From Chara braunii (lineage: Eukaryota; Streptophyta; Charophyceae; Charales; Characeae), in assembly GCA_003427395.1 (NCBI GenBank), contig BFEA01000195.1, positions 2,131,528-2,155,038 on the forward strand: 23,511 nt of DNA, given 5' to 3'. Position numbers and translations under genes: made by a program. Below the pieces are notes generated by a model that made no database searches, was not told the origin of the DNA, and was given only the letters and a program-made list of their open reading frames with translations. Below, piece by piece: positions 1-10,201 of the stretch (positions are counted from its first letter, which is position 1; each line of letters starts with the position of its first letter).

Positions 1-81
1 ATAAAAATAAATAACAAAAAATAAATACTAATAATAAAAATAACAAAAAATAAAAACAAATTAAATTTAGTGAGTTCGTGA

Positions 82-421
82 GCACGCTTTTGACACCGCC
101 ATCTTTGGAGATTTTTCATTTTTCTTTGGCATAGCTCAATGCCCTGAAAATTTGGATATGTGTACTTCACATAATGCAAAACACACTAAAAAAGTTTCAA
201 AAAATAATAAAATTGTTTAGACCCCAAACTAAAGTGAAAACAAAAAGTAAAAAGTGAAAAAAAACATGGGCAAGCATGTTTTGACACCGCCATCTTTGGC
301 GATTTTTAATTCTTATTTGGCTGAGCCAAATGACTTGAAAATGTATAGGCGTGTACCTCACATCATAGAGAACGCACAAAAAAAAATTCAGAAAAACAAA
401 TATTTTTAGGCCCCGAACGCC
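82..421. repeat. Two-copy direct repeat, about 190-bp period
   Basis: Two diverged copies (about 82-231 and 271-421) share the core TGACACCGCCATCTTTGG at 91 and 282. Each is followed by an A/T-rich stretch and ends in a TTTAGRCCCC-like segment. Many substitutions separate the copies, so the duplication is old. The surrounding 1-410 is very AT-rich and holds no credible gene; the 60-aa minus-strand reading frame here is low complexity. The family is unknown. Confidence 0.7.
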
Positions 422-600
422 TGTACGTACGGAGGTCTGCCCAAGGACCTCCGTACGTACGGGCTGGTAACCCTGGGCGTCAAAATATTTTTTTGCGGGA
501 TTCGAACCCCTTCAAGTTCGCGCCCCGTATGGGGTCCCGAATGCCTGAACGTTCGGGGGTCAGCTTAGTGGCCTCCGTACGTTCGGCTCGACAACCCTGT
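411..600. repeat. Paired GC-rich modules with a 15-bp-arm hairpin
   Basis: Two similar modules (411-477 and 535-600) each run from CCCGAAYGCCTG to an ACAACCCTG or TAACCCTG-like end. The first contains a perfect inverted repeat with arms 423-437 and 446-460 around an 8-nt loop, built on GTACGTACGGAGGTC. The second is a degenerate version around 545-586. The GC-rich modules stand out sharply from the AT-rich flanks and may be the end of a small inverted-repeat element, but no target duplication was found. Confidence 0.6.
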
Positions 601-1820
601 TTGAATTAATAATAATAATAATAATTAAAAAAAAAAAAAATCCGTTTTCTCCCCACTGTTGAACATGGGGAACTAGGAGAAAGGTCCTCTCATCGATCAA
701 GTCGCTGATACAGAATGGCGTCATCATTACCTTCGCGGTTTTCAAAAAAAAAAAACACACTCAGTTTTCTCCTCTATCAATAAAGCCTCTGATGCTTGCA
801 AGGTGGGGAATCGTGATGTTATGATTCCCCTATCAATGAAGGCTCTGATCCCTGCAAGGTGGAAAATTGTGATGGTGCTATCAATCAAAATTGCCATTAA
901 AAAAAAAAAGAAATAAAATTTAAAAACAATTTTCTCCCCACTGTTGAATGTGGGGAATAAGGGAGAAAGGTTTCCCCATCGATCAAGCTGTTGATACACA
1001 ATGGCTTCATCATTACCTTTGTGATTAAAAAAAAAAAAAAAAAAAAAAAAAAACCTCAGTTTTCTGTTCTATCAATGAATTCTTTGATTCTTGCAAGGTC
1101 GGGAATCGTGATGCTACGATTCCCCTTTCAATGAAGCCTCTGATCCTTGCAAGCTAGGGAATCGTCATGGAGCGATCAATCAACATTGCCATAAAAAAAA
1201 ATATGAATAACAATAAAAATAAAAATAAAAATTAAAAAACAGTTGCGATTTTCAAAAAAATGAAAAACTCAATTTTTTCCCTAGAGTTGAACGTGAGAAA
1301 TGAGGGAGAAAGTTTCCCACATCAACAACTTCAGATTTTTGAGAAAAAACAAACGACAAATTGAGTTTTCTCCTGACTGCTGAACGCGAGGAATGGGAGA
1401 GAGGTTCTCACACCGATTAAGCTGTTGATCATCCATACACCGTGAGCACGTATAATGACGCCATCATTACCTTTATGATTATAAACAAAAAAAAAAAAGA
1501 AATCAGTTGTTTTCCCTATTAATAAAGCCTCAGAACCTTGCAAGGTGGGGGATCGTGATGCTGTGATAGATCAACATTGCAATTAAAAAAATAAAAATAA
1601 AAATAAAAAATAAAAAAATTGGGAACTCGGGATAAAGGTTTCCCCGTCGATCAAGCCGCTGATACAGAATGGCGCCATCATTACCTTTGCGATTTTCAAA
1701 AAAACAAAAAAACTTAATTTTCTTCCCACTACTGAACGTGAGGAATGGGGGAGAAAGGTTCCCCCATCAACAACTTTGTAATTTTCGAAAAACAAACAAA
1801 CGAAAAGCTCAGTTTTCTCC
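601..1820. repeat. Modular interrupted tandem array
   Basis: The stretch is built from two alternating modules. Module A reads roughly TTTTCTCCCCACTGTTGAAC, a GGGAGAAAGGTTTCCCCATC segment and a GATACAGAATGGCGTCATCA segment. Module B carries CTCTGATCCTTGCAAGGTGG and GGGAATCGTGATGCTACGAT. Module A starts recur near 645, 930, 1268, 1367 and 1720, with a last fragment near 1810, separated by A-rich runs (27 A at 1027-1053). Spacing is irregular and copies are diverged. The apparent reading frames are repeat translations ending in poly-Phe, not genes. Confidence 0.7.
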
Positions 1821-1821
1821 C

Positions 1822-2382
1822 AACTTGGGCCCCCGCTACAGAGTCTCGAGGACGTGTGGCTATATAAGTTCACCGAAACCTGAACGCGATAATCGAAGAC
1901 TATGATTTTGACCAATCTAGTAAGTGGGCATGGATTAAATTCACGTCAGTTGGAGTGGAATGTGCAGTGGTAACAGTTTACACCCCTGCAAAAAAGATGG
2001 AAATAATGAATTTTTTTGAGGTATTGTTGGATTCTCTACCGGATGTTGAAAACATCATCACCACAGGTGATTGAAACAAAGTGTCGGACGATGGAAACCC
2101 GTTATATTTAACTCCGGGAGGGAAGAAAAATATTTGGACGTGGTCTTGGATATTATGTCGGAGTTTGATCTCGTTGACCCGTACAGACTTACAAATCCTT
2201 CGAATCCCGGGTATACTTGGCACTCGTCACAAGCTGTCTCAGGTCACCGAGTCTCCCCCCGCCGTTTAGAGTCTTTAGACTATGTCCTGACTAGTCAGGC
2301 AATATTGTCAAATACGGTGGATGTTTCAACATCACCAGACCCTTTTTCTGATCATAACCCGGTGGTGTTGCACTTTTTATGA
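1822..2382 (+). pseudogene. LINE endonuclease domain, broken
   Basis: This is the C-terminal two thirds of an L1-type AP endonuclease, the enzyme that nicks target DNA to start reverse transcription. Frame 2 reads TW, GRVAI, a TAA at 1865, VHRNLNAII, KWAWIKF, VVTVYTP and then TTGD followed by TGA at 2072, where the family has the conserved GDFN motif. The frame then shifts, and from about 2085 to 2382 frame 1 carries FDLVDPYR, YTWHSS and the conserved SDHNPVVLHF end (2347-2376), which includes the catalytic Asp-His pair. The N-terminal part with the first metal-binding residues is missing. At least two stops and one frameshift kill it. Identification rests on motif order. Confidence 0.8.
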
Positions 2383-2385
2383 GGA

Positions 2386-3667
2386 GGGCCCGAAGAACAG
2401 TAAAACAATATTTAGACTTAATGATGCAGTGCTGAAGGATTCAGTATTAAGCAATAAGTGAGCGATCAGTTGGATGCATGGGTAGATAAGCAGTTTCTTT
2501 TTGATACGCTGATAGAATGCTGGGATGTCCTTATTTATTTCATTTTGGATATGCTCAGTGTGTTTTCCCGGATTTTGACACTTCATGATAACAACGAAGA
2601 GTCTATATTGGAAAAGGCAGTTACGGAAGCAGAGGCGGTGATAGCCACACTGCCCCCAAGGTCAATTGAAACTCATTGGTGGAGCATGGAGAAAGGACAT
2701 AGGCTGCAACAATTGGACGACAAACAAGAAGCAAATTCGAAAAGATGGAAATAAATCTTGGTAGTTAAAGGGATTCAGACAGGAGATCGAATGACGAAAG
2801 CTACTTTTCAAAGGTTGCTCCTGCGTTTCCACCATAAGGAAATGAAGCTCCTACAACACCCCTTCAATCAGCAAGCTCCAGTGGCAAATACCTCACGGGA
2901 GATGTGTGCATATGCCGAGTTATATTTCTGTGACATTTTGACCACGGGTCGGAACACAACAGAACTAACTACAGGACATTCACACTTAACAGATCTGTGG
3001 GAAGTGGTGGAGGTTAGGTTACCCCAGGAAGGCAGACTGAACCTAGACAGATCGATTACAGACGCAGAAACCGATCAGGCCTTGAAGTCTATGGCAAGGG
3101 GTAAAGCCCCCGGATCGGATGGCATGACGGTGAAGTTCTATGAGACTTTCTGGCTGGAAACTAGAAAGGTATTGCTAGAAAGGTATAACAATGCCCTCAC
3201 GGGTGATAATCTGTCGGCAAGCATGTCATGGGGTGATTACGCCAATTTACAAGAAAGGAGAAAAAAGACGAAATTAGGAACTGGAAACCTATATCTCGGT
3301 TAAATGTTTCCTACAGAATCCTTGCAAAGACATTTCCTAGAAGATTAGCACATTACCTGCCTGATTTGGTGGGCCAAGACCAAGCAGCATTCATCCAAAG
3401 GCACTTAATCTTTGATAATATTGTCATGGCGATAGAAGCTTTGAATTAAAGATCATGGAGAAAGAGGAACTACCTCTCTCAGTTCTACTGTTAGACCTAG
3501 AGAAAGTGTATGATAGAGTCAACTGGAGTTTTGTGCTGACTACTCTACGCCACCTAGGTTTCAGCGAGAATTTTTGCCGATGGGTGGTCGTGTTGTACAC
3601 CCATTCCACTAGAACAGTCATGGTCAACGGGATTCATTCAGACCCCTTTCGGTTATCAAGATCGCTG
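2386..3667 (+). pseudogene. LINE linker and N-terminal half of reverse transcriptase
   Basis: The linker between endonuclease and reverse transcriptase (2458-2754) ends in a TAA and continues in the same frame to GDRMTK (about 2788), a conserved motif of plant L1 ORF2. The polymerase starts with ARGKAPGSDGMTVKFYETFW (about 3094-3153). After one or more small shifts near 3240-3270 it reads RNWKPISRLNVSYRILAK and GQDQAAFIQ. A stop near 3447 precedes a frame with LLDLEKVYDRVNW (about 3488-3526), which carries the first catalytic aspartate, and MVNGIHSDPFRLSRS. At 3660-3667 the coding sequence is cut by the inserted TIR element and resumes at 4345. This half supplies fingers and palm motifs of the target-primed reverse transcriptase. 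Confidence 0.85.
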
Positions 3668-3863
3668 CTATGTAACCGATTAAATGCCTTGAACGTGCGT
3701 TCTCGTTCAAACACGCGCGTCCAGTTCTCCTTTGGGTGCGTGTTCAATCCTGCCACATGGCAGGGGACACGAAAAAATTGAACGTGAGCCCCCTGGCGGC
3801 ATGCGGACGTCCGCAGCTACCAGGGGGTGCACTGAGTTAAAAAAATAATAACAAAAAAACTAC

Positions 3864-3864
<1 letters not shown>

Positions 3865-3897
<33 letters not shown>

Positions 3898-3899
3898 GT
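3865..3899. repeat. (GT)n microsatellite
   Basis: An almost pure GT tract with one GC interruption, inside the 677-bp TIR element. Confidence 0.95.
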
Positions 3900-3968
3900 A
3901 TATTTCCATGTTTTAGAGGTAGATTCATCCGATTCCGCTCTCTATTGATGGAAGTACAATGATGTCAA

Positions 3969-3969
<1 letters not shown>

Positions 3970-4054
<85 letters not shown>

Positions 4055-4106
4055 AAAACACACACACACGCACACACACAGACACACACACACACACACA
4101 CACACC
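3970..4106. repeat. (TC)n(AC)n compound microsatellite
   Basis: A TC tract (about 3970-4001) passes directly into AC repeats with a few interruptions, ending near 4106. It lies inside the 677-bp TIR element and accounts for the Ser-Leu, Thr-His and Cys-Val reading frames on both strands. Confidence 0.95.
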
Positions 4107-4352
4107 TTTTTATACCTTTTTTTTCCATTTTCTTTTGTTTTTAGCTCGTATTGAGTGATCATGGTGCGCCCACACCCCTTCCACACCTCCCACAACCCAC
4201 CCTTGCCAAAACATCCCCTACCCGATGCTTTTCAGCCCAGCCGCAAACGCGTCAAAAACGTTCACCAGCGTTCAGTGAACGCGAGTTCAACGCGTTCAAA
4301 AACTGAACGTGGAACCCGCGTTCATTAAACGCGAGGTTTCATAGGATCGCTG

Positions 4353-5428
4353 AGACAAGGATGTCCTTTGGCACCTCTTCTTTTTGTCCTCCAATTGGAA
4401 GTAATCACCACGAATATCAGACACCGACCTGAAATCGTAGGTTTGGCACTGCGGAAGGGAGAATGCAAAGTCAAAGCCCTAGCAGATGATTTATTTCGGC
4501 TCTGCAGGAATGACTTGAGTGCGTTGGAAACTCTAAAATATTCATTGGACGAATACTCGAGGTTCTCGGAAGCTGCAGTGAACTGGAGAAAGTCTGTCTA
4601 TTTTCTGCCCCAGTCAATGACTTTGGAGGCATACTGGGGTATGAAGCGGATAAAAAAGGTTGAAGCAGAACGGTTCTTAGAAGTCATCGTTGCCTTGGAC
4701 TCCTGTCAAAAGACACAAGAGAAAATTTTATAGAATAAGGTAGCAACGAGGAAGGAATCTTGGAACGCTGCTTCACATCTCTCACTGTTTGGGCGAGCTA
4801 TGGTGGTGAACACTTCGTTGATGTCTCTTCTCAATTTTGTATGCACAGTTCGCTTACTGAGTCCCTCCCTCCTAGCACAGGTTAGATGACTCTCTACGGA
4901 CTTCGTATGGAAGCCTAAAGCAGATGGTGAAGAGGGTTTTATTTCGAAAGTGGCCTGGGAGTTAATTGCCCAACCACGAGTAGAAGGAAGTCTGGGGATC
5001 AATGATCCAACCAGACATAATTATCTGCTTTTAGCTAATTGGATAATCAAGGCTGTAAACTGTGAGGGCACCGAACATTGGGTTCAAATGGGCAAACACA
5101 TTCTGTCAGCAGAATGAGAGTTCAATTGGGAATAGGATGTTTGGATGTGCCTCCAATTGAAATCTTATCTGACCAGAAAGACCAGATCAAGATTTTGGTC
5201 GGATGTTGTCAAAGCTTGGAGAAGAGTGAAGCCAAATACTTGGCTCAGTCCAACGACTGTGGAAGAGGTTTTAAACCAACCACTGTTTGATAATCCTGGT
5301 GCTCTTGACACGGGAGGTAACCGGCTCAAAGCAAACAGAGAACCAACATCCTTTGGCTATGGATGGATTGAAAAAGGAGTCCCGCACATTAGAGACCTCT
5401 GGGATTCTATAACAAGCCAACGAAAAAC
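4353..5428 (+). pseudogene. LINE reverse transcriptase C-terminal half and thumb
   Basis: The polymerase resumes after the TIR element with LRQGCPLAPLLFVLQLE. It then shows ALADDLFRLC (LADD at 4479-4490), the position of the catalytic YADD motif with Leu replacing Tyr, and NWRKSVYFLP. A TAG at 4731-4733 interrupts it. Downstream, LFGRAMVVNTSLMSL, DFVWKP and the KVAWELIAQPRVEGSLGIND segment match the conserved plant-LINE region after the thumb. Near 5145 the frame changes, and PLFDNP and GWIEKGVPHIRDLWDS follow until the gypsy LTR begins at 5429. The next LINE codons lie at 13277. Confidence 0.85.
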
Positions 5429-6757
5429 TGTTACATGTTGCGCCTGCACACGAGGGTCATTTTCCTGGCCCTCCGTTCTTCAGGCTGAAAGCCTGAAATT
5501 CAAGCTAAAAGCCTGAAAACGAGGGCCTACAGGCCGCGTGACTGTTCAGCCCAAAAGCCTGAAAACAAGGGCCTACAGTCCCTGTGTCGTTTCGGACTAA
5601 AAATGGCAATAGCCTTTTTAGCCTGAAAGGAAAGGCCATTTTCGGTCGTTCATCAAAACGACCGGCCCTGAAACTCAAGCACGGAACCAGGGTTTCGGGA
5701 ATAGGCTATTCTTAGCTTGTTCCCACGCCAGCCTCAACAGATGCTGCAACGCCAGCCCCCGCCCCCAGCCACACTTTGGCATTGGCAAGAGCAGCCTCCT
5801 CGGCCTGGCTCACCTTTCAGGCAGTCAGGAGGCAGGCTGAGGTAGTACATAGGGACTTCCCAACATCCCATGCACTTCACGGGTAGGCAGGAGGCAGTAG
5901 TAGTCTTTAGGATTCAGCAGCAGCACTCTGGAGGGAGCGCTGCAGGAGTAGTAGTAGCGTTAGCCCTAGTCTCAGTGTTGGGCGCAGTAGGTAGTTGTAG
6001 TCTCCAGCGCTAGGCGCCATAGTTAGGATAGCACTAGAGAGAGAGAGATTGGGCGGAGGCCTTGGGTACCTAGCTGCAGCGCCGTTGCTCCAATTTCGTC
6101 TTCGAGGTACCTGCAGCACAGCGCCAACTTCACAAGTTAGTAGCTGGCTCGTAACAGAGAGAGAGAGTTCTTCTTCTTCCTCTTCTCAGTTGACCATCTC
6201 CCTCTCACCCTCTTATCATCAGACTTCACTGCATCGGCAGACTACGAGAGAAGAGAGAGAGAGCTTGGTGACATTGGATCCAGACTCGACTTTTGGCTTC
6301 AAACATGGCAACGAGGGATTATTTGGGACTTGTGACAAAGACTTGGTGTTGACAACATTCCCATCTCTCTCTCTCCTCTTCGTCTGATCCCCTCCTCTTC
6401 GTCTGTGTACGTCTGGACCCGGCGCTTTCTTCCGGTATACAGCGCCAGGCTCCTTCACACTTTGTGATGAACACAATGTATGTTTGGTCTGTGTTCAAAC
6501 ATTGATTGGGCTGGTCATTGGCATTCTAGCATTCCGCTTCGCTATCTGTAGTATTTGATACTATGTGAATGAGGTCGGTCCCCGTCAGGTCAGGATTTGT
6601 ATGTAAGTCTTCCCTGCGATATTCAGCACCATTTTGTATGTATTAGAATGCACATTGCTTGTTGAGATTCTACTTGCACTGCATTGTCCATTCAGTCCTT
6701 TTCATCACATTGCAGATCCTCGGTTTCTATGTACATCGCCCAACTGGGCATGTAACA
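5429..6757 (+). repeat. 5' LTR
   Basis: The LTR begins TGTTACATGTTGCGCC and ends GGGCATGTAACA, matching the 3' copy at 11967-13276 along its whole length. Near its start a segment of type AAAAGCCTGAAAACRAGGGC is repeated at 5507-5532 and 5553-5578 (46-bp period). Later parts hold GAGA tracts (6034-6048, 6240-6262) and CT-rich stretches. It should carry the promoter and polyadenylation signals, but I could not identify a convincing TATA box. The reading frames within it are not genes. Confidence 0.93.
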
Positions 6758-6759
6758 AT

Positions 6760-6777
6760 TGGTCTTCGAACGTCGCA
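6760..6777 (+). other. Candidate primer-binding site
   Basis: Two bases after the 5' LTR the sequence reads TGGTCTTCGAACGTCGCA. The leading TGG would pair with the CCA end of a priming tRNA, as in most LTR elements. I could not assign the tRNA. Confidence 0.6.
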
Positions 6778-7689
6778 CGTGAATCACGACAACTTGATCT
6801 GACACGTGTGCGGGGACTAGGTAGCTGATTAGTCTTTATTGATTGATTAGAGCACACTAGTTAGACCCCAAAATCATGATTTTGACCTTACTGCCGAAAA
6901 TCAATTTTATTTTTTTTTCCTTCGATTTTGTTCTCTCGCTATTTCTGTTGTGGAAAATCGTAATAGCGCAACAACTGAAATTCCCATTTTCGTTTTTCCT
7001 CAAAAAATTCGAAATTTCGTTGTTGAAAATCCGAAATATTATTATTTTCGAAAATTTCGATTTCCTGTTGCATTTCCCGTTATTTGAAAATTCAGAATAT
7101 CTTAGTTTTCGAAATTTGTTTTTTTGAAAACGGTAAGGGAAATCCCTCCTGCAGGTATTATTTTTCAAACTGCGAATACTCTCATCTGAGTAAGTCCGAA
7201 TATTTTATTGTTTTGGGAATTTTTTTTTCACAGTTCTAGGATTCTGTCAGTTAGTTCTATAAATCATTTGCAGTCTGAAGTCAAATTTTTTTTCTCTCAT
7301 TAATCATTTCCCACTTCATGGGAGGTTGGGAGACCTACTGAACTTGCAAAACTCGGGATTTTATTATTTCGATTTTTTTTTTGCAAAGTTCAAACTTTTC
7401 TTTTTTGATTAGTGGCTCCTTATCTGGGCGATTCTTCCCACCCACCCTCCCCACCTATGTTGTTGCCCCCTCTGACCTTACCTTCTGTATCCATTTTCGG
7501 GTACCCCCTGCGACGACATTGGTGAGTTGCCACGTCAGCAGGCCACGTCAGCAGACTACGTTAGCAGGACACGCCAGAAGACCACGTCAACAGGCCACGT
7601 CAGAAGGCCACATCAGCCGACAGAGCAGGAAATACCACGTCAGCAGGCCCCCAGCCTGGTCTATGTTGTTTCGTTCACATACAACCGTC
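6778..7689 (+). other. Gypsy untranslated leader
   Basis: No convincing coding sequence lies between the primer-binding site and the first gag-like start at 7690. About 6870-7400 is AT-rich with many GAAAATTTCG-type words. From 7530 the composition becomes GC-richer, with a short tandem repeat just before gag. A frame that opens at 7381 is continuous with gag, but its N-terminal part is low in similarity to any Gag. Confidence 0.6.
7530..7641. repeat. 13-bp tandem repeat with CCACGTCA core
   Basis: CCACGTCA occurs exactly at 7530, 7543, 7582, 7594 and 7634, with degenerate copies near 7556, 7569 and 7608, at about 13-bp spacing. On the opposite strand this is TGACGTGG, a known high-affinity site for plant bZIP factors (ACGT core). 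It lies in the leader directly upstream of gag. A regulatory role is inference only. Confidence 0.8.
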
Positions 7690-9056
7690 ATGGACCAGAG
7701 GTCCGGAGAAGCAGACGAGGCTTATCAGGCCTGGATGATAGCTTGGAGTACCGAAACAAAGAAACGGGCGGATGACGCAGTAGCAACAACGAAGAAGAAG
7801 GCAGAGGACGCCGAACAGGCACGTCTGCTGGCAATTGAACAACAACGCCAACATGACGAGGCAACAACAAAGGCTGTTGATGAAGAAAGAATTCAACGTC
7901 GTGAGAAGATTTTTAACGGAGAGCGGACCTTGCTCACAATGACAACCTCGACGACTCGCTAGCTCAAGTCCAAGGCCGCCTCCGGTAGATGGAGCAACGA
8001 TCTGACGCCGCCCCCGATGCTAGCTCTTTTAACACCTCTGATCGCCTCGAAGCACTGGAGATGGATGTCGACTTCCTGAAGGATGACGTGCAGTTGCAGC
8101 AGACCACAGCACAACAGTTGGAACAACGGATCTGTACTGCAGCCAACACCTCGAGTCCGGAACCTCGCGAGACAGCTACAAAGTTTGACGGGTGGAAGAT
8201 CTTTTGCGACTCGATCAAGACAAATCCGATCCCATGGTTTTGCAAGTTCGAGCTCACGCTGCAGCTACACAACGTCAAAGAACACAAGCACCATGCATAC
8301 TTGTACTCTCGCTCAGGGGGCGAGTGCCAGGCTTGGTTGGACAATCTCTTGTCCAAGTACGGAGTGGTAGCTGCCAACTTGCACACCAAGATCAGTTGGG
8401 ATGATCTGAAGGCGGCGTGGCACAAGCGGTTCCAAGTCGAGTCGCCAGAGATCAAGGCTATGGACAAGCTCATGGTCTTCGAACAAGGCGCGTTGCCGAG
8501 TACCGACTGGATCACCGAGTACCAACGCTTGACGTCAGTCCCAGACATCCAAATGGGCTTCAAAGCCATCCACCACTATTTCATCTCAAGGTCCTGTCCG
8601 ACATTAAGTAATGCCCTGACTCACGTCGAGGACACGTTGACGACGACGGAGGAACTTTTTGACAAGGCCACGCAGATCATCATTACGAACAAGGAGGCTA
8701 AGAACCTGCGTTCGTCTGTGGCAGGCCCGAGAAGGGACCAGCACCGGCCAAGAGTGGCCGTGGTCGTGGCGGCAACGCCGTTTGACCAAACTAGCGAGGC
8801 CGTGTCTGCCCATGAAGGAGACAGACTCGCAGCCGCCCGGGAAGGTGGCCGCCTCGACAGAGGACGAGGACGAGGCAAGAGGAAGACACACACCGCATCT
8901 AGCCCCGGGCTCAACGCAACACCTCCAGCCCCATGGTCCCAATATGGCATCTCCGAGCAAGCATTCAAGGCCCGCACGAGATTCCACTATTGCCTCTGGT
9001 GCAACAACGATCTCCATGAGAAACTGGCCTGCCCATTGAAAGGCAAGGGCAAATAG
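7690..9056 (+). pseudogene. gag: Gypsy gag, frameshifted
   Basis: Gag forms the virus-like particle and binds the element RNA. The likely start is ATG 7690 (MDQRSGEADEAYQAW), followed by a charged Ala/Lys/Glu-rich coiled-coil-like stretch. Near 7938 the frame shifts from 1 to 3, and a TAG at 7986-7988 precedes the 355-codon open frame 7989-9056. That part has a heptad-like segment, a retrotransposon Gag domain (about residues 80-230, including LKAAWHKRF) and an Arg/Gly-rich stretch. It ends with a CX2CX4HX4C zinc knuckle at residues 335-348 (8991-9032), the RNA-binding nucleocapsid motif. The frame ends with a TAG after KGKGK; protease follows in the same frame. Confidence 0.88.
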
Positions 9057-9901
9057 GGAAACTGAGCACCGTCGAGAGTGACTCGACAACACTATCGACG
9101 CCTCGGAACCGGTTTCTTCGCGAGTAACCGACCTTCATTCTGAGGCGCACGCGGAAGTCGATAGTCCTCTTTTACTTATTCTTTTGAGGACTATGCTGCC
9201 CGACTCTTTCCTACGTTGGGTACTTAAGCTCAAGGACAAGACGTGTGTGCGGCATCTTCTCTGTCCGGCAACGGTGACTTATCATTTTCAAGTGGTTCTT
9301 CACGGAATTCGGCGTGCGAGTTCAACATAGAGGTATTGGACCCGCTCACGTCGAAGGACTTTGCATGGCTTCCTCTCCCGACCACAAACCGCTTGCCAGG
9401 ACCGCAATGCGCAACACTATGCGATCATCTCCACACGTACTTATCCTTCTATGCACCACCGACTTCTCCGACGGATGACGAAGTCGCGGTGGGGGACATC
9501 CTTGCGTATGTTACCAAGGTGGCCCGCGAGTTTCACACGCAGTGGTACGATGACAACAACGCACCGCTCATGTATGTCTGTATTCAGGTTGGGCAAGCAT
9601 CCTGCAACGCTTTGCTGGATAGCGGCGCGTCTCGCAATTTCATGAGCCAAGCCTTATGCAAAGGGCTGACCTTGGTGCATAGGTTCAGAGGAAGGCAAAT
9701 CTGGCGGCGATCAAGTTGGCGGATGGAAAGACGCAGCAACTTCTCAACCGTTACAACGAGGCCGTACCGGTTTATTTCGCACCTCATGCATGCGAACCGG
9801 TGACTTTCGACATCTTGGACACGGACTTCGACATCATTCTGGGAATGCCTTGGCTTGCAAGTGCGGATAACAAAATCAACTTCCACGGACCGTCGAGGTA
9901 G
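9057..9901 (+). pseudogene. Gypsy protease region, frameshifted
   Basis: This region encodes the retropepsin-like aspartic protease that would cut the polyprotein. After a degraded junction (9057-9242), frame 3 is open to 9803 and holds the active-site motif LLDSGAS (DSGAS at 9618-9632) preceded by MYVCIQVG. Near 9680-9715 the frame shifts to frame 2, which contains ADGKTQQLL, VTFDILDTDFDIILGMPWLA and a stop at about 9901. The ILGMPWL motif is the conserved flap-to-C-terminal segment of gypsy proteases. One frameshift makes the domain non-functional. The linker to reverse transcriptase looks shortened near 9895. Confidence 0.85.
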
Positions 9902-10201
9902 CCGACGCCTCACCGACGGACTTGTCTTCGGACCCCCGGGTGGTGCGGTTGCTGGACGAGTTCGTCGACATCTTCAAGTCACCTACCGGTGTGGTGTCGG
10001 ATCGGCCGATCTCTCACGAGATCATTCTTGAGGCCGGTGCCATGCCGCCGAAATGTTGCATCTATCGGATGAGCGAGGAGGAGCTTGAGGTCCTCTGCGC
10101 ACAACTCGACGACTTGTTGGCCAAGGGTTGGATCCGCCCTAGTAGCTCCCCATATGAAGCACCAGTTCTCTTCGTCCGGAAGAAGAACAAGGATCTACGA
10201 T
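9896..10201 (+). pseudogene. Gypsy reverse transcriptase, N-terminal part
   Basis: Frame 1 reads VADASPTDLSSDPRVVRLLDEF, then SHEIILEAGAMPP, YRMSEEELEVL and KGWIRPSSSPYEAPVLFVRK, the hallmark start of Ty3/gypsy reverse transcriptase. It stops being retrotransposon sequence at 10201, where the hAT-like element begins. The residues after DLR in the open frame belong to the inserted element. The frame differs from protease, probably because of loss of sequence near 9895. Confidence 0.9.

Larger units (their letters stand above)
3660..4352. mobile_element. 677-bp non-autonomous TIR element with 8-bp target duplication
   Basis: The LINE reverse transcriptase is interrupted by 3668-4344, flanked on both sides by GATCGCTG (3660-3667 and 4345-4352). 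The ends are short terminal inverted repeats: CTATGTAACC on the left and CTATGAAACC read inward from the right. The termini are rich in TGAACG/CGTTCA: left at 3690, 3704 and 3779; right at 4259, 4269, 4276, 4293, 4304 and 4319. The interior has no transposase, only simple repeats. An 8-bp duplication with subterminal repeats fits hAT or another 8-bp-duplication superfamily, but the CTATG terminus is not the usual hAT one. Removing it rejoins SRS to the LRQGCPLAP motif of the polymerase. Confidence 0.85.

Noticed and set aside
490-515. B-box-like GGGGTTCGAATCCC on the minus strand, possible tRNA or SINE
   Set aside because: No A box at the right distance, the T-arm pairs only partly, and no cloverleaf is visible.
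601-1830. CRISPR-like repeat array
   Set aside because: The modules are long, diverged and irregularly spaced, there are no cas genes, and the context is a eukaryotic transposon-rich genome.
3925-4195. Cys-Val and Ser-Leu/Thr-His repeat proteins on both strands
   Set aside because: They are translations of the (TC)n(AC)n microsatellite.
5907-6476. Reading frames in the LTR (70, 112 and 85 codons)
   Set aside because: They lie wholly in the 5' LTR with counterparts in the 3' LTR, are low in complexity around GAGA/CT tracts, and match no domain.
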